DNA of 64,000 nt. Source: CAYPTB01 sp964413535 (GTDB lineage: Bacteria > Planctomycetota > UBA1135 > GCA-002686595). The stretch spans positions 1-64,000 of the forward strand of contig CAYPTB010000060.1 of the NCBI GenBank assembly GCA_964413535.1. Direction: 5' to 3'. Position numbers and translations under genes: made by a program. Below the pieces are notes generated by a model. The model saw only the letters and a program-made list of their open reading frames with translations, was not told the origin of the DNA and searched no databases. This document shows positions 33,298-41,782 of this stretch, in pieces (the stretch's first letter is position 1; the number at the start of each line of letters is the position of its first letter).

Positions 33298-35355
33298 ATG
33301 AGCGCCTCCAAGCAACCGAACCGGCTGATCCGCGAGACGAGCCCCTACCTGCTCCAGCACGCCCACAACCCCGTGGATTGGTACCCGTGGGGCTCGGAGG
33401 CGCACGAGCGGGCGAAGCGCGAGAACAAGCCGATCTTCCTCTCCGTCGGCTACTCCGCCTGTCACTGGTGCCACGTGATGGAGCGCGAGTCGTTCGAGAA
33501 CGCGGAGATCGCGCGGGCGATGAACGAGTGGTTCGTCAACGTGAAGGTCGATCGCGAGGAGCGACCGGACCTCGACGACATCTACATGAAGGCCGTGCAC
33601 GCGATGACCGGGGCCGGCGGATGGCCGATGAGCGCCTTCCTGACGCCCGACCTCGAGCCCTTCTACGGCGGCACCTATTTCCCGCCGGAGGGTCGCTACG
33701 GTCGGCCCGGATTCCGCGACGTGCTGCGCGCGATCCACGAGAACTGGGAGCGGACTCCGGAGAAGCTGAAGGCGCAGGGCAAGCGTCTGACGGAGATGAT
33801 CGAGAAGGAAGCTCGCGCGGACACGAGCGCCGAGCTCGACCCCGGCATCCTCGAGCGCTGCTTCCAGCAGCTCTATTCGAACTTCGATCCGACCTGGGGC
33901 GGCTTCGGTCACTCGCCGAAGTTCCCCCACGCGATCGATCTGCGCCTGTGCCTGCGGGAGTGGAAGCGCACCGGCAATCCGCTCGCGCTCGAGGTCGCCA
34001 CGACCACGCTCGACAGGATGTCCGAAGGCGGTGTCTACGATCAGCTCGGCGGCGGCTTCCACCGCTACAGCACCGACGAGATGTGGCTCGTGCCGCACTT
34101 CGAGAAGATGCTGTACGACAACGCGCTGCTCGTGCCGGCGTACCTCGACGCGTTCCTCGTCACCGGGCGCGAACGCTACGCACGCGTCGCGCGCGAGTGC
34201 TGCGAGTGGATGCTCGCCGAGATGCAGACGCCCGAGGGCGGGTTCGCGAGCACTCAGGACGCCGACACGGAGGGCGAGGAGGGACTGTTCTTCACGTGGA
34301 CACCGGCCGAGCTCGACCTCGTGCTCGGCGAGCGGCTCGGCCGCTGGGCCGCCGAGTGGTACGGCGTGACGCCCGAGGGCAACTTCGAGCACGGCCGCAG
34401 CGCGCTCTGGCGCCATCAGGAGGCCGCGGACATCGCGGCGAGGCTCTCGATCGACAAGGTCGAGCTCATCGCGGCCATGCAGGGCGCCAGGGAGAAGCTC
34501 CTCGTCGCCCGCGCCGAGCGTGTGCGACCCTCGACCGACGACAAGACTCTCGCGGCGTGGAACGGCCTCGCGATCTCGGCCCTGGCCCAGGCCTTCCGGG
34601 TGCTCGGCGACGAGCGCCATCTCGACGCCGCGCGCGGCGCCGCGAATCACGTGCTCGGGGTGATGCGCCAGCCGGATGGCCGCCTCTTCGCGACCTCGCG
34701 CGGCGGGCGCACGCACTTGAACGCCTACCTGCCCGACTACGCCTACACGATCGCGGCCCTGATCGACCTCTACGAGTCGGACTTCGACGAGCGCTGGCTG
34801 CGCGAGGCATCGAAGCTCGACGACGTCCTGGAAGAGCGCTTCCTCGACCGCGAGCGCGGCGGCTACTTCATGACCGGCGAGGGTCACGAGGAACTCATCG
34901 CGCGCCTCAAGGAGCCGCACGACGGGGCGCTCCCCGCCGCGAACGGCGTGCAGGTCGGCAACCTCATCCGGATGGCGGAACTCCTCGGTCAGCCGCGGCT
35001 GGCTTCGCTCGCACAGACCTGCATCACGTCGATGGGCGACCTCGCGAACCGCTATCCCTCGGCGCTCACGCAGCTCTTGCTCACGGTCGACCACATCGCT
35101 GCGGGCGGCCGCGAGATCGTGATCGCGGGGGAGCTCGGGGACCCGCTGGTCCAGGCGATGCTGTCTCGCGTCCGCGGCACGTACTTGCCGCAGCGGGTGG
35201 TCGCGCTCGCGCACTCGGGCGCCGACCCCGAGCTCTTGCCGCTCTTGCGCGGCCGCACACGCGGCGCCGATGGGCCGCGCGCGTACGTCTGCCGCAACTA
35301 CACCTGCGGACTGCCCCTGTCCACGGCCGAGGAGCTGGCCGAAGCGCTGCGCTGA
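33298..35355 (+). CDS. Thioredoxin-domain (DUF255/YyaL-like) protein
   Basis: A 685-residue protein related to YyaL and human SPATA20. The N-terminus, RETSPYLLQHAHNPVDWYPWG, is the family signature. It leads into a thioredoxin-like fold with the active-site motif SACHWCHVMERESF and then a long (alpha/alpha)6-type helical domain: GGFYRYSTD-like GGGFHRYSTDEMW, PHFEKMLYDNA, AWNGLAISALAQAF and FYDT-like GYFMTG. The biochemical role is unsettled for the family, with a link to sugar epimerase-like folds. ATG 33298 is used; a GTG lies one codon earlier. It stands alone after a terminator. Confidence 0.92.
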   Translation: MSASKQPNRLIRETSPYLLQHAHNPVDWYPWGSEAHERAKRENKPIFLSVGYSACHWCHVMERESFENAEIARAMNEWFVNVKVDREERPDLDDIYMKAVHAMTGAGGWPMSAFLTPDLEPFYGGTYFPPEGRYGRPGFRDVLRAIHENWERTPEKLKAQGKRLTEMIEKEARADTSAELDPGILERCFQQLYSNFDPTWGGFGHSPKFPHAIDLRLCLREWKRTGNPLALEVATTTLDRMSEGGVYDQLGGGFHRYSTDEMWLVPHFEKMLYDNALLVPAYLDAFLVTGRERYARVARECCEWMLAEMQTPEGGFASTQDADTEGEEGLFFTWTPAELDLVLGERLGRWAAEWYGVTPEGNFEHGRSALWRHQEAADIAARLSIDKVELIAAMQGAREKLLVARAERVRPSTDDKTLAAWNGLAISALAQAFRVLGDERHLDAARGAANHVLGVMRQPDGRLFATSRGGRTHLNAYLPDYAYTIAALIDLYESDFDERWLREASKLDDVLEERFLDRERGGYFMTGEGHEELIARLKEPHDGALPAANGVQVGNLIRMAELLGQPRLASLAQTCITSMGDLANRYPSALTQLLLTVDHIAAGGREIVIAGELGDPLVQAMLSRVRGTYLPQRVVALAHSGADPELLPLLRGRTRGADGPRAYVCRNYTCGLPLSTAEELAEALR

Positions 35356-35366
35356 GCTCGCCGCGG

Positions 35367-35858
35367 TCAGTGTTCGGGATCGGGCGCGTTCGCAGTGCCC
35401 CCCGCGCGCATCGGCTTGCCCATCACCGCTCTCGCCCCGTATGCGAGGCGCTCGTGGATCTCGCGGTCGAAGGCCGGGTGACGGGGATCGGGCGCGAACC
35501 CGCGGTGCTCGGAGTCGCACACGTAGCACTGGACCACGTTCCCCGCGATTCGATACAGGGCGAAGTCGACGGCCGCGGCGGCGAACAGGCTCACGTAGTG
35601 CGTCACGGGCGCCAGCACGGCGGCCACGACGACGATCGCGAGCCCGACGAAGCGCGGGAAGTCCTTGCGCGTGAAGAGCTCGGGATGCCCGCAGGCCACG
35701 CATCCGCGCAGACCGCCCACCTCCGTGATCGATCGGAGGTGGAGCTCCATCCCGCTGCCCTTCGCCCCGAACTCGAGGAAGCTCGTGGCGATGAGGTCTC
35801 GGACTCCCACCCGCGCAGCGACCTCGGCTCCGAAGCGCAACCGGACGCTCTCGCTCAA
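35367..35858 (-). CDS. Small membrane protein with two CxxC zinc-ribbon-like pairs
   Basis: A protein of about 163 residues starting at TTG 35858, overlapping the upstream stop as TTGA; an internal ATG (MELHLRSI) is an alternative. CVACGHPELFTRKDFPR is followed by two membrane helices (GLAIVVVAAVLAPVTHYVSL and an AAAAVDFALYRIAG segment) and then VQCYVCDSEHRGF. The four cysteines on either side of a helical hairpin could form one zinc site on the same membrane face. I recall this arrangement in hypothetical proteins of several phyla, but it has no known function. It pairs with the polytopic membrane gene upstream. Confidence 0.72.
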   Translation of the reverse strand: MSESVRLRFGAEVAARVGVRDLIATSFLEFGAKGSGMELHLRSITEVGGLRGCVACGHPELFTRKDFPRFVGLAIVVVAAVLAPVTHYVSLFAAAAVDFALYRIAGNVVQCYVCDSEHRGFAPDPRHPAFDREIHERLAYGARAVMGKPMRAGGTANAPDPEH

Positions 35859-36649
35859 AGCGGCACTCCGTAGGAATCCTGCAGGGAGATCGAGACCGCC
35901 GTCCCGATCAGGACGAGCACGGTCGATGCGTACAGGATGCCCGTGGCCGAGCGCGTGTTCTCGAAGCGCAGGGAACTCGCCGTCATCCACGCGAAGGAGA
36001 GCGGTAGCAGGAGCCCGACCGCGACCCGAGTACCGAGGTGGAAGAGACCCCACGCGCCGAAGAGCGGACGCTCGAGCGTCTCGATGCGCTCGGAGAAGAC
36101 GAGACACGAGGCGCCGATGAGCCCGAGCGAGACGAGCATGCTCACGACCGCAACCCGGTTGAGCCGTGCGAGGTGGCGCACGTCGAGGTTCGGCACCGTG
36201 AGGTACCAATGCCCGAGGACCATCGCGAGCGCGACGCTGCCCGCAACCGCACCCGTCGCGAGCGCCGTGAGGCTGGCCAGCGCGAGGCCGGGGCCCGATG
36301 CGACATCGGCGCGATCGATCGCGACGACGAGCGCGCCGCTCGCGCCGACCAAACCCGTGCACAGGCCGAGGACCCAGCGGATTCCGCGCGTAGGACCCGA
36401 ATACACCGGATAGGCGGCGACGGCGAGAGCGGGCAGGATCACGCTCGCATCGAGCCATGGGGACTCGGACGCGGGATCGGCGGCGAGTCGGGGAAGGACG
36501 GCGGCGCAAGCCAGCGGCACCATGGCGGCAGTGCCCATGATCCTGTAGAAGAGCACGCCCACGGGCGCTCTCGGAACGAAGGCGAGCGCGAGGAGCAGCC
36601 CGAAGCCGATCTCCAGGCAGAACTGCGTTCCCAAGGCGCTCCAATCCAT
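35855..36649 (-). CDS. Polytopic membrane protein, unknown function
   Basis: A 264-residue integral membrane protein with about eight hydrophobic helices, for example FGLLLALAFVPRAPVGVLFY, GLCTGLVGASGALVVAI and VLVLIGTAVSISL. The motif GHWYLTVPNLDVRHLARLN, between helices, is the most distinctive segment. I do not recognise a named family. It is translationally coupled (TTGA) to the CxxC membrane protein downstream, suggesting the two products work together in the membrane. TAGAAT at 36656-36661 lies only about 7 nt before the ATG, consistent with a nearly leaderless mRNA. Confidence 0.75.
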   Translation of the reverse strand: MDWSALGTQFCLEIGFGLLLALAFVPRAPVGVLFYRIMGTAAMVPLACAAVLPRLAADPASESPWLDASVILPALAVAAYPVYSGPTRGIRWVLGLCTGLVGASGALVVAIDRADVASGPGLALASLTALATGAVAGSVALAMVLGHWYLTVPNLDVRHLARLNRVAVVSMLVSLGLIGASCLVFSERIETLERPLFGAWGLFHLGTRVAVGLLLPLSFAWMTASSLRFENTRSATGILYASTVLVLIGTAVSISLQDSYGVPL

Positions 36650-36655
36650 CGCGCC

Positions 36656-36661
36656 ATTCTA
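36656..36661 (-). promoter_or_regulatory. Candidate -10 box directly before the start codon
   Basis: TAGAAT on the minus strand ends seven bases from the ATG of the membrane protein, so transcription would begin at or next to the start codon. No clear -35 is seen. Confidence 0.3.
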
Positions 36662-36693
36662 GTCAGCCGAACCCGCTCGAGCCCTTTCGTTAC

Positions 36694-37386
36694 ATGTCGC
36701 AGCTCAAGGTGATGGTCACAGGCGCGAGCCGGGGAATCGGCCGAGCAATCGCTCTCCGCTTCGCACGCGAAGGAGCGATGGTCGCCGTCGCGGCACGCAC
36801 CGCGGCCGCGCTCGACGAAGTCGCGGCGGAGATCGAAGCCGCCGGAGGCGTCGGTGTCCCGTGCCAGTTCGACGTCGGCGACCTCGGGACGGTCGAAGCG
36901 GCGCTGTGGCGCGTGCTCGAAGCCACGGAGGGCGTCCTCGACGTGTTGGTCAACAACGCGGGGACCTTCCTCGTCAAGCCGATCTGGGACATGCGCGCCG
37001 AGGACTTCACGCGCATGATCGAGGTCAATCTGAACGGGCCGTTCTTCTGCACGCTCGAGGCGCTGGACGGTTTGCTCGCCAGCAAGCGCGGCCACGTCAT
37101 CAACATCAGCTCGACGGCCGGTCTGCGGGGCTTCGCGGGCGACACGGCCTATTGCGCCAGCAAGTACGGGTTGCGCGGCTTCAGCGACGCGCTGCGCGAG
37201 GACCTGCGCGCGAAGGGCGTGCGCGTCACGACGGTCTACCCGAAAGCGACGGACACGGCGCTCTTCGACGGCGTCCCGGGAGATTGGGACCGCTCGACCA
37301 TGGACAAGCCGGAAGACGTCGCCGAAGTCGTGTGGAAGGCCTACAACGCCCCGGCGGACGCCGACGTCTCGGACATCGAGGTCTGA
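36694..37386 (+). CDS. Short-chain dehydrogenase/reductase
   Basis: A 230-residue classical SDR. The N-terminal cofactor motif is TGASRGIGRA with an Arg-rich segment after beta-2 (AARTAAAL) that favours NADPH. NNAG is at about 89-92, the catalytic Ser is in INISSTAGLRG and the YxxxK pair is in AYCASKYGLRGF. Substrate is not predictable. It stands alone between a divergent membrane gene and the convergent folE. Confidence 0.92.
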   Translation: MSQLKVMVTGASRGIGRAIALRFAREGAMVAVAARTAAALDEVAAEIEAAGGVGVPCQFDVGDLGTVEAALWRVLEATEGVLDVLVNNAGTFLVKPIWDMRAEDFTRMIEVNLNGPFFCTLEALDGLLASKRGHVINISSTAGLRGFAGDTAYCASKYGLRGFSDALREDLRAKGVRVTTVYPKATDTALFDGVPGDWDRSTMDKPEDVAEVVWKAYNAPADADVSDIEV

Positions 37387-37430
37387 CGCTCGAAGGCGCA
37401 AACGCGAAGCGAAGATGGTTCGCGGGTGCG

Positions 37431-38048
37431 CTACACGCGCACGAGACCCAGGAATTCGTTGCGCGTGAGAGCGTCGTCCCTGAAGGATCCGAGCAAGCAC
37501 GACGTCATCGCGGAAGAATTCTGCTTCTGGACGCCGCGCATCATCATGCACAGATGTTGCGCGTAGGCGACGACTCCCACGCCCTTCGGCGTGAGGACCG
37601 TGCGAATCGCCTCGGCGATCTCGACCGTCATGCGCTCCTGGACCTGGAGCCGCCGCGCGAAGACGTCGACGATGCGCGGGATCTTGGAGAGGCCGATGAT
37701 CTTGCCGTCGGGGATGTAGGCGACGTGCACGCGGCCGAAGAACGGCAGCAGGTGGTGCTCGCAAAGGCTGTAGAACTCGATGTCGCGGACGACCACCATC
37801 TCGGAGCAGTCCTCCTGGAACACACCCTTCCCGACGACCTCCGCGACCGTCTGGGAGTAGCCGTGAGTGAGCTCTTGCAGGCTGCGCTCGACGCGCTCCG
37901 GCGTGCGCGCGAGACCCTCGCGAGCGGGGTCCTCGCCGATCCGAGTCAGGAGCTCGTGGACGAGGTCTTCGATCGGGCGTGCTCCGGTCCGTGGTAGTCC
38001 ACGAAGTTGTTCCGGCTCTCGTACACTCGAATCCGGTGTAGGCGACAT
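37431..38048 (-). CDS. folE: GTP cyclohydrolase I
   Basis: A 205-residue enzyme that makes dihydroneopterin triphosphate from GTP, the first step to folate, biopterin and queuosine precursors. Signatures are DPAREGLARTPERV, the zinc and catalytic set SLCEHHLLPFFG, IPDGKIIGLSKIPRIVD, QVQERMT and AQHLCMMMRG, which has the third zinc ligand. The only usable start codon in frame is ATG 38048, placing the first 34 codons inside the preceding PTPS/QueD-like gene. Even the conserved helix (PIEDLVHELL) overlaps that gene's 3' end. The overlap ensures co-expression of two enzymes acting in sequence. Confidence 0.95.
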   Translation of the reverse strand: MSPTPDSSVREPEQLRGLPRTGARPIEDLVHELLTRIGEDPAREGLARTPERVERSLQELTHGYSQTVAEVVGKGVFQEDCSEMVVVRDIEFYSLCEHHLLPFFGRVHVAYIPDGKIIGLSKIPRIVDVFARRLQVQERMTVEIAEAIRTVLTPKGVGVVAYAQHLCMMMRGVQKQNSSAMTSCLLGSFRDDALTRNEFLGLVRV

Positions 38049-38419
38049 CCTTCGAAGGCCTCGATCTCGGGTTCGAGCCGCGACCAGAAGGCCACGGCCA
38101 GGTTCTCTGCGGTCGTGACCATCCCCTCGAGGAACGGCACGTCCGTGGACAGGTTCTTGTGGTCGACCTCGCGGATCAGTTTCTCCTCGAGCAGGACCAT
38201 CAGGTCGGAGAGGTTCATCACCATCCCCGTCACCGGGGACACCCGGCCGCGCACGACCACCTCGACGGCGTAGTTGTGGCCGTGTGTCGTGTTGCAGGGT
38301 CCGAACACGCGCAGGTTCTCCGCGTCGGAGAGCTCGAGGCTGTGCAACCGGTGGGCGGAGCTGAACTCCTCGCGACGCACGATCTCGACGGTCGGAGAGT
38401 TCTCTTGGACGGTGGCCAT
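37946..38419 (-). CDS. 6-pyruvoyl-tetrahydropterin synthase / QueD family protein
   Basis: A 157-residue T-fold enzyme using the FolE product. Zinc ligands are His in FSSAHRL and the HGH of CNTTHGHNY; the catalytic Cys precedes HGH as in QueD. DHKNLSTDV and VYESRNNFVDYHG follow, the latter being close to PTPS ETDNN-type active-site segments. So either tetrahydrobiopterin-like or queuosine-type chemistry is possible; no queC, queE or queF is nearby to decide. It has 15 extra C-terminal residues that exist only because its 3' end is shared, in another frame, with folE (103-nt overlap). Confidence 0.88.
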   Translation of the reverse strand: MATVQENSPTVEIVRREEFSSAHRLHSLELSDAENLRVFGPCNTTHGHNYAVEVVVRGRVSPVTGMVMNLSDLMVLLEEKLIREVDHKNLSTDVPFLEGMVTTAENLAVAFWSRLEPEIEAFEGCRLHRIRVYESRNNFVDYHGPEHARSKTSSTSS

Positions 38420-38510
38420 GGGTCGACGGATCCCGGAGAAATTCGCTCTCTCGGGCCGTTATCCTACACGAGAGCTTTCCCCACCCCCCGAGGGGCCGAA
38501 CGAGCAGCAG

Positions 38511-38747
38511 ATGGCCATCGAACGCGTCTGGATCGAGGAGGGCTGCATCTCCTGCAACCTGTGCGAGGACCTGTGCCCCGAGGTCTTCGAAGTGCCCGCG
38601 GGCGGCGAGTGTCGACCGACGAAGGACCACCGCGAGCACTTGACCGGCGATCCGGCGACGGACGCGAAGATCCGGGAGGCCGCCGACTCCTGCCCCGTCG
38701 AGGTGATCAAGCTGACCGTCCGCGGTGAGGGCGCTGCGGACGAGTAG
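38511..38747 (+). CDS. 4Fe-4S ferredoxin
   Basis: A 78-residue single-cluster ferredoxin. CISCNLCEDLCPEVFE supplies the first cysteines and ADSCPVEVIKL the last, matching the Fer_4_15-type fold with an acidic surface. ATG 38511 follows AGCAGC with no strong ribosome binding site; longer in-frame sequence is antisense to PTPS and not real. TATCCT at 38460-38465 could be its -10 element. The electron-transfer partner is not encoded next to it. Confidence 0.88.
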   Translation: MAIERVWIEEGCISCNLCEDLCPEVFEVPAGGECRPTKDHREHLTGDPATDAKIREAADSCPVEVIKLTVRGEGAADE

Positions 38748-38941
38748 GGTGATTTGCGGAGGGCTGTACCCGCCAGCATCGGCGAGGCTAGATCCAGCGC
38801 AAACCCCTCGATGATTCCAGTACGAGTGACTCGAGGCGATGCGACCCCTGCGACGAGATCCGTCGGCCGCACCACCGAAGACGCTTTTTCAGCAGCTCCT
38901 GGACTTCTCTTCAAGGTATGGATTCCGCGAGGAATCACCCC

Positions 38942-39295
38942 ATGAGGGACACCATGGAGACGACCATGATCGCACCGGAGCAAGCCACCCGCCTGCTGCC
39001 CCTCCTCCGCTCGATCGGCGAGGAGATCCTGGAGCGGGCCGCCCACGTCGCACGTCTCGAGGACATGCTCTCCGCCTTGTCCTCGGCGCCGCGCGCACAC
39101 GCCGCGGAGATCGCGAGCAAGCGTGCGGATTTGGCCTACCAGAAGCGAGAGCTGCGCGTCGCCGAGAACGAGCTCGCTCGTCTCGGCTGCCAGATCGATT
39201 CCCTCGAACCGCTCACGTTCCGCATCCAGACGACCGACGACCACGGATTCACGTGGAGGCTCGGCGACCCGACTCCCACGGGTAGCCTCTCCTGA
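38942..39295 (+). CDS. DUF2203-like protein
   Basis: A 117-residue protein with the DUF2203 pattern: a helical first half (EQATRLLPLLRSIGEEILER), a long charged helix, then LARLGCQIDSLEPLTFRI and WRLGDP at the C-terminus. In the family this resembles 'GVxLKDxxxGLVDFP...CWRLGE'. ATG 38942 has GAGGA about nine bases upstream; ATG 38954 is an alternative. Function is unknown and no operon partner is evident. A hairpin follows 29 nt after the stop. Confidence 0.72.
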   Translation: MRDTMETTMIAPEQATRLLPLLRSIGEEILERAAHVARLEDMLSALSSAPRAHAAEIASKRADLAYQKRELRVAENELARLGCQIDSLEPLTFRIQTTDDHGFTWRLGDPTPTGSLS

Positions 39296-39323
39296 GAGAC
39301 CTCACGCGCCCCCGCTGAACCCC

Positions 39324-39361
39324 GCGCCCCCGAACGCCCTTTCACCGGGCGTCGGGGGCGC
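39324..39361. terminator. Strong GC hairpin downstream of the DUF2203 gene
   Basis: GCGCCCCCGA-ACGCCC pairs with GGGCGT-CGGGGGCGC around a TTTCACC-type loop, a stem of about 15 bp. No T-tract follows, so termination strength is uncertain. Confidence 0.6.
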
Positions 39362-39440
39362 GATCGTGTCGGTGCGGCCGAGGCTCCGACAGGGCTCGAG
39401 CGGCCGTCGTGACACGAGAGCGGGCGTCGTCGCTTCGGCA

Positions 39441-39446
39441 TAGAAT
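39441..39446 (+). promoter_or_regulatory. Candidate -10 box before the S41 protease
   Basis: TAGAAT lies about ten bases before the ATG at 39456, predicting a very short or absent leader. It heads the ctp-tsaD-larB-carA run. Confidence 0.3.
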
Positions 39447-39455
39447 CGCGCGCCC

Positions 39456-40766
39456 ATGGCCGCCCGCCGCTCGAGCCTTCCCCGCGATTCGGTCAGCGCC
39501 TGGGTGCCCTACTTGCTCGGAGCCGTCACGGGCCTGGCCTTGATGGCCGGTCTCCAAGAGCTCCGATCGAGTCGGGAACCGGACGTCGTCTTCTACCGGA
39601 CGGTGCGCGACCTGGTGACGGGCTCGTTCGTCCGCGAGATCGATCGCGAAGCCCTGATCGACGACGCCCTGCGCGGCATGGTCGGGAGCCTGGACCCCTA
39701 CTCGCGCTTCTACGAGGCGGCGGAGATCGGGGCCCTCGATCGCGAGACGACCGGCACCTTCACGGGCATCGGCGTCGTCTTCAAGCCTCCGTCGAGCGAG
39801 CGCCGCGTGCTGTTCCCCGTCCCCGGTTCACCGGCTGCCGGCAAGATCGACGTCGGAGACCGCATCCTCACGCTGGACGGAGTGGAGCTCTCGGGACTCG
39901 ACCCCGGTGACCTGCAAGGCCGCATGTCCGAGAAGAGCGGACGCGAGGTCGTGCTCGGGCTCGAATCGCGCGAGGGCGAGCGCCGGGAGGAAGTCCTCGT
40001 CCCCGCGAAAGTCGTCGATCCCACCGTTCGACACGGGACGATGCTCGACTCGGAACTGGGTGTCGCCTACCTGGCCGTGCTCGCGTTCAGCAGCGAGACG
40101 CCGCGGGAGTTCGACGCCGAGATCGGTTACCTGCGCGCGCAGGGGATGCGTTCCCTCGTCGTCGACCTGCGCGGGAACCCCGGAGGCGTGCTGCAGGCGG
40201 CCGTGGCCCTGGCCAACCGATTCATTCCGGAAGGGAAGCTCGTCGTCACGCGCTCGAGGACGGAGGCGCGCCTCTACAGCGCCGATCCAGAGCTGGCGCA
40301 ATGGGCGGGAACGCCGCTCGTGCTGCTCGTCGACGGAGAATCGGCCAGCGCGAGCGAGGTGTTCGCCGCAGCGATCCAGGACCATCGCGTGGGCGCGATC
40401 GTGGGGATTCCCACGTATGGCAAGGGCATGGTGCAGACGCTCGAATCCTACGGGAAGCGCGCGGTGGTGAAGCTCACGACGGCCTTGTACTACACGCCCG
40501 CGGACCGTCTGATCGACCGGTCCCATTCGTCGCAGTGCGCAGCCGGGATCGACCCCGATCTGTACATGCCGGTCGAACGCGGGGTCACTGCGCGCATCCA
40601 CGGACACCTCTCGACCTACAGTCCGCCGCACGCGTTGCTCGCGAAGATCGAGCGCTGGGAGAGCGAGGAAGGGCTGCGCTTGGTCGCCGAATGGCCCGAG
40701 GATCCGCAGCGCGAGGCGGCAGTCGCCCTGCTCGCCGGCCGGCTCGACCTGGCGCGCGGCGGATGA
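39456..40766 (+). CDS. S41 family C-terminal processing protease
   Basis: A 436-residue CtpA-like periplasmic serine protease. A membrane anchor (VPYLLGAVTGLALMAGL) comes first, then the cap segment FVREIDREALIDDALRGMVGSLDPYSRFY. A PDZ domain (FTGIGVVFKP to ILTLDGVELSGLDPGDL) and the protease domain follow. The catalytic Ser is in DGESASASEVFAAAIQD and the Lys in GIPTYGKGMVQT. VVDLRGNPGGVLQAAV is the S41 oxyanion segment. It starts an operon with tsaD (ATGA overlap), larB and carA. Confidence 0.93.
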   Translation: MAARRSSLPRDSVSAWVPYLLGAVTGLALMAGLQELRSSREPDVVFYRTVRDLVTGSFVREIDREALIDDALRGMVGSLDPYSRFYEAAEIGALDRETTGTFTGIGVVFKPPSSERRVLFPVPGSPAAGKIDVGDRILTLDGVELSGLDPGDLQGRMSEKSGREVVLGLESREGERREEVLVPAKVVDPTVRHGTMLDSELGVAYLAVLAFSSETPREFDAEIGYLRAQGMRSLVVDLRGNPGGVLQAAVALANRFIPEGKLVVTRSRTEARLYSADPELAQWAGTPLVLLVDGESASASEVFAAAIQDHRVGAIVGIPTYGKGMVQTLESYGKRAVVKLTTALYYTPADRLIDRSHSSQCAAGIDPDLYMPVERGVTARIHGHLSTYSPPHALLAKIERWESEEGLRLVAEWPEDPQREAAVALLAGRLDLARGG

Positions 40767-41779
40767 ACGCGCTGATCCTCGGGATCGAGAGCTCGTGCGA
40801 CGAGACCGCTGCCGCGGTCGTCGAAGCGGGCGTCCACATTCGCTCGTCGGTGGTCGAGAGCCAGGTCGCGCTGCACGCCGAGTTCGGCGGAGTCGTGCCG
40901 GAGATCGCGAGTCGCTCCCACCTCCAGCGCATCCTGCCCGTCGTCGATCGCGCGCTCGACGAAGCCGGGGTCGGGCTCGCGGACCTCTCGGCGATCGCGG
41001 TCACGCGCCAGCCCGGTCTCGTCGGCTCGCTGCTCGTCGGCCTCTCGACCGCGAAAGCCCTGGCCTGGTCGCGGGGCCTGCCCTTGATCGGGGTGCACCA
41101 CATCCAAGCCCACGCCTACGCGGCAACCATGGAGCACGGCGAGTTCGATCCTCCCGCTGTGGCGCTCGTGGTTTCGGGCGGACACACGGCGCTCTACCGC
41201 TACGAGTCCCACCGCGCGATGGAGCTCCTCGGCGAGACGCTCGACGACGCGGCGGGCGAGGCCTTCGACAAGGTCGCGTGGCTGCTCGGCCTCGGCTATC
41301 CCGGCGGGCCGCCCATTGCGCGCTTGGCGGAGCGCGGCGACCCGCAGGCGCTCGAGCTCCCCCGCTATCGACCGCGCGACGGCGTGCTCGGGTTCTCCTT
41401 CAGCGGCCTCAAGACCGCGGTCCTCTACCACCTGCGCGGGCAAGACGCCCTCGCTCCCACGCCTCCATCGGAATCGATCGCCGACGCGGCCGACGTGGCG
41501 GCGTCCTTCCAGGAGGCCGTCGTCGACGTGCTGTGCGAGCAAACGCTCGCGGCCGCACGTCGGGAGGGCGTCCATTCCGCCGTGGTCGCCGGTGGTGTGG
41601 CGTGCAACGCTCGACTGCGCGAGCGACTGTCGGAGGCTGCCCTTTCAATGGGCGTGCGCGCGTTCTTCCCGTCGCCGGCCTACTGCACCGACAACGCGGC
41701 GATGATCGCAGGCCTGGGCTATCAGCTCTGGCGCGATGGCCGAGCCGACGGCCTGGACCTCGACGCGAGCCCGAGCTGA
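40763..41779 (+). CDS. tsaD: tRNA t6A37 threonylcarbamoyltransferase TsaD
   Basis: A 338-residue ASKHA-fold enzyme that transfers threonylcarbamoyl to A37 of ANN-decoding tRNAs with TsaB and TsaE. It begins LILGIESSCDETAAAVV. The metal-binding HHIQAHAYA and SGGHTALY segments, GEAFDKVAWLLGLGYPGGP and the C-terminal VVAGGVACNARLR are all present. The ATG overlaps the protease stop (ATGA). TsaB, TsaC and TsaE are not in this window. Confidence 0.97.
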   Translation: MNALILGIESSCDETAAAVVEAGVHIRSSVVESQVALHAEFGGVVPEIASRSHLQRILPVVDRALDEAGVGLADLSAIAVTRQPGLVGSLLVGLSTAKALAWSRGLPLIGVHHIQAHAYAATMEHGEFDPPAVALVVSGGHTALYRYESHRAMELLGETLDDAAGEAFDKVAWLLGLGYPGGPPIARLAERGDPQALELPRYRPRDGVLGFSFSGLKTAVLYHLRGQDALAPTPPSESIADAADVAASFQEAVVDVLCEQTLAAARREGVHSAVVAGGVACNARLRERLSEAALSMGVRAFFPSPAYCTDNAAMIAGLGYQLWRDGRADGLDLDASPS

Positions 41780-41782
41780 GCC

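Noticed and set aside
33157..35703. Minus-strand frame of about 850 codons antisense to the DUF255 gene
   Set aside because: It is a compositional shadow; the plus-strand thioredoxin-domain protein has clear family signatures throughout.
37946..38639. Fusion of folE with an upstream extension in one 402-codon frame
   Set aside because: The first half of that frame is an off-frame reading of the PTPS/QueD-like gene. FolE homology begins only around the ATG at 38048.
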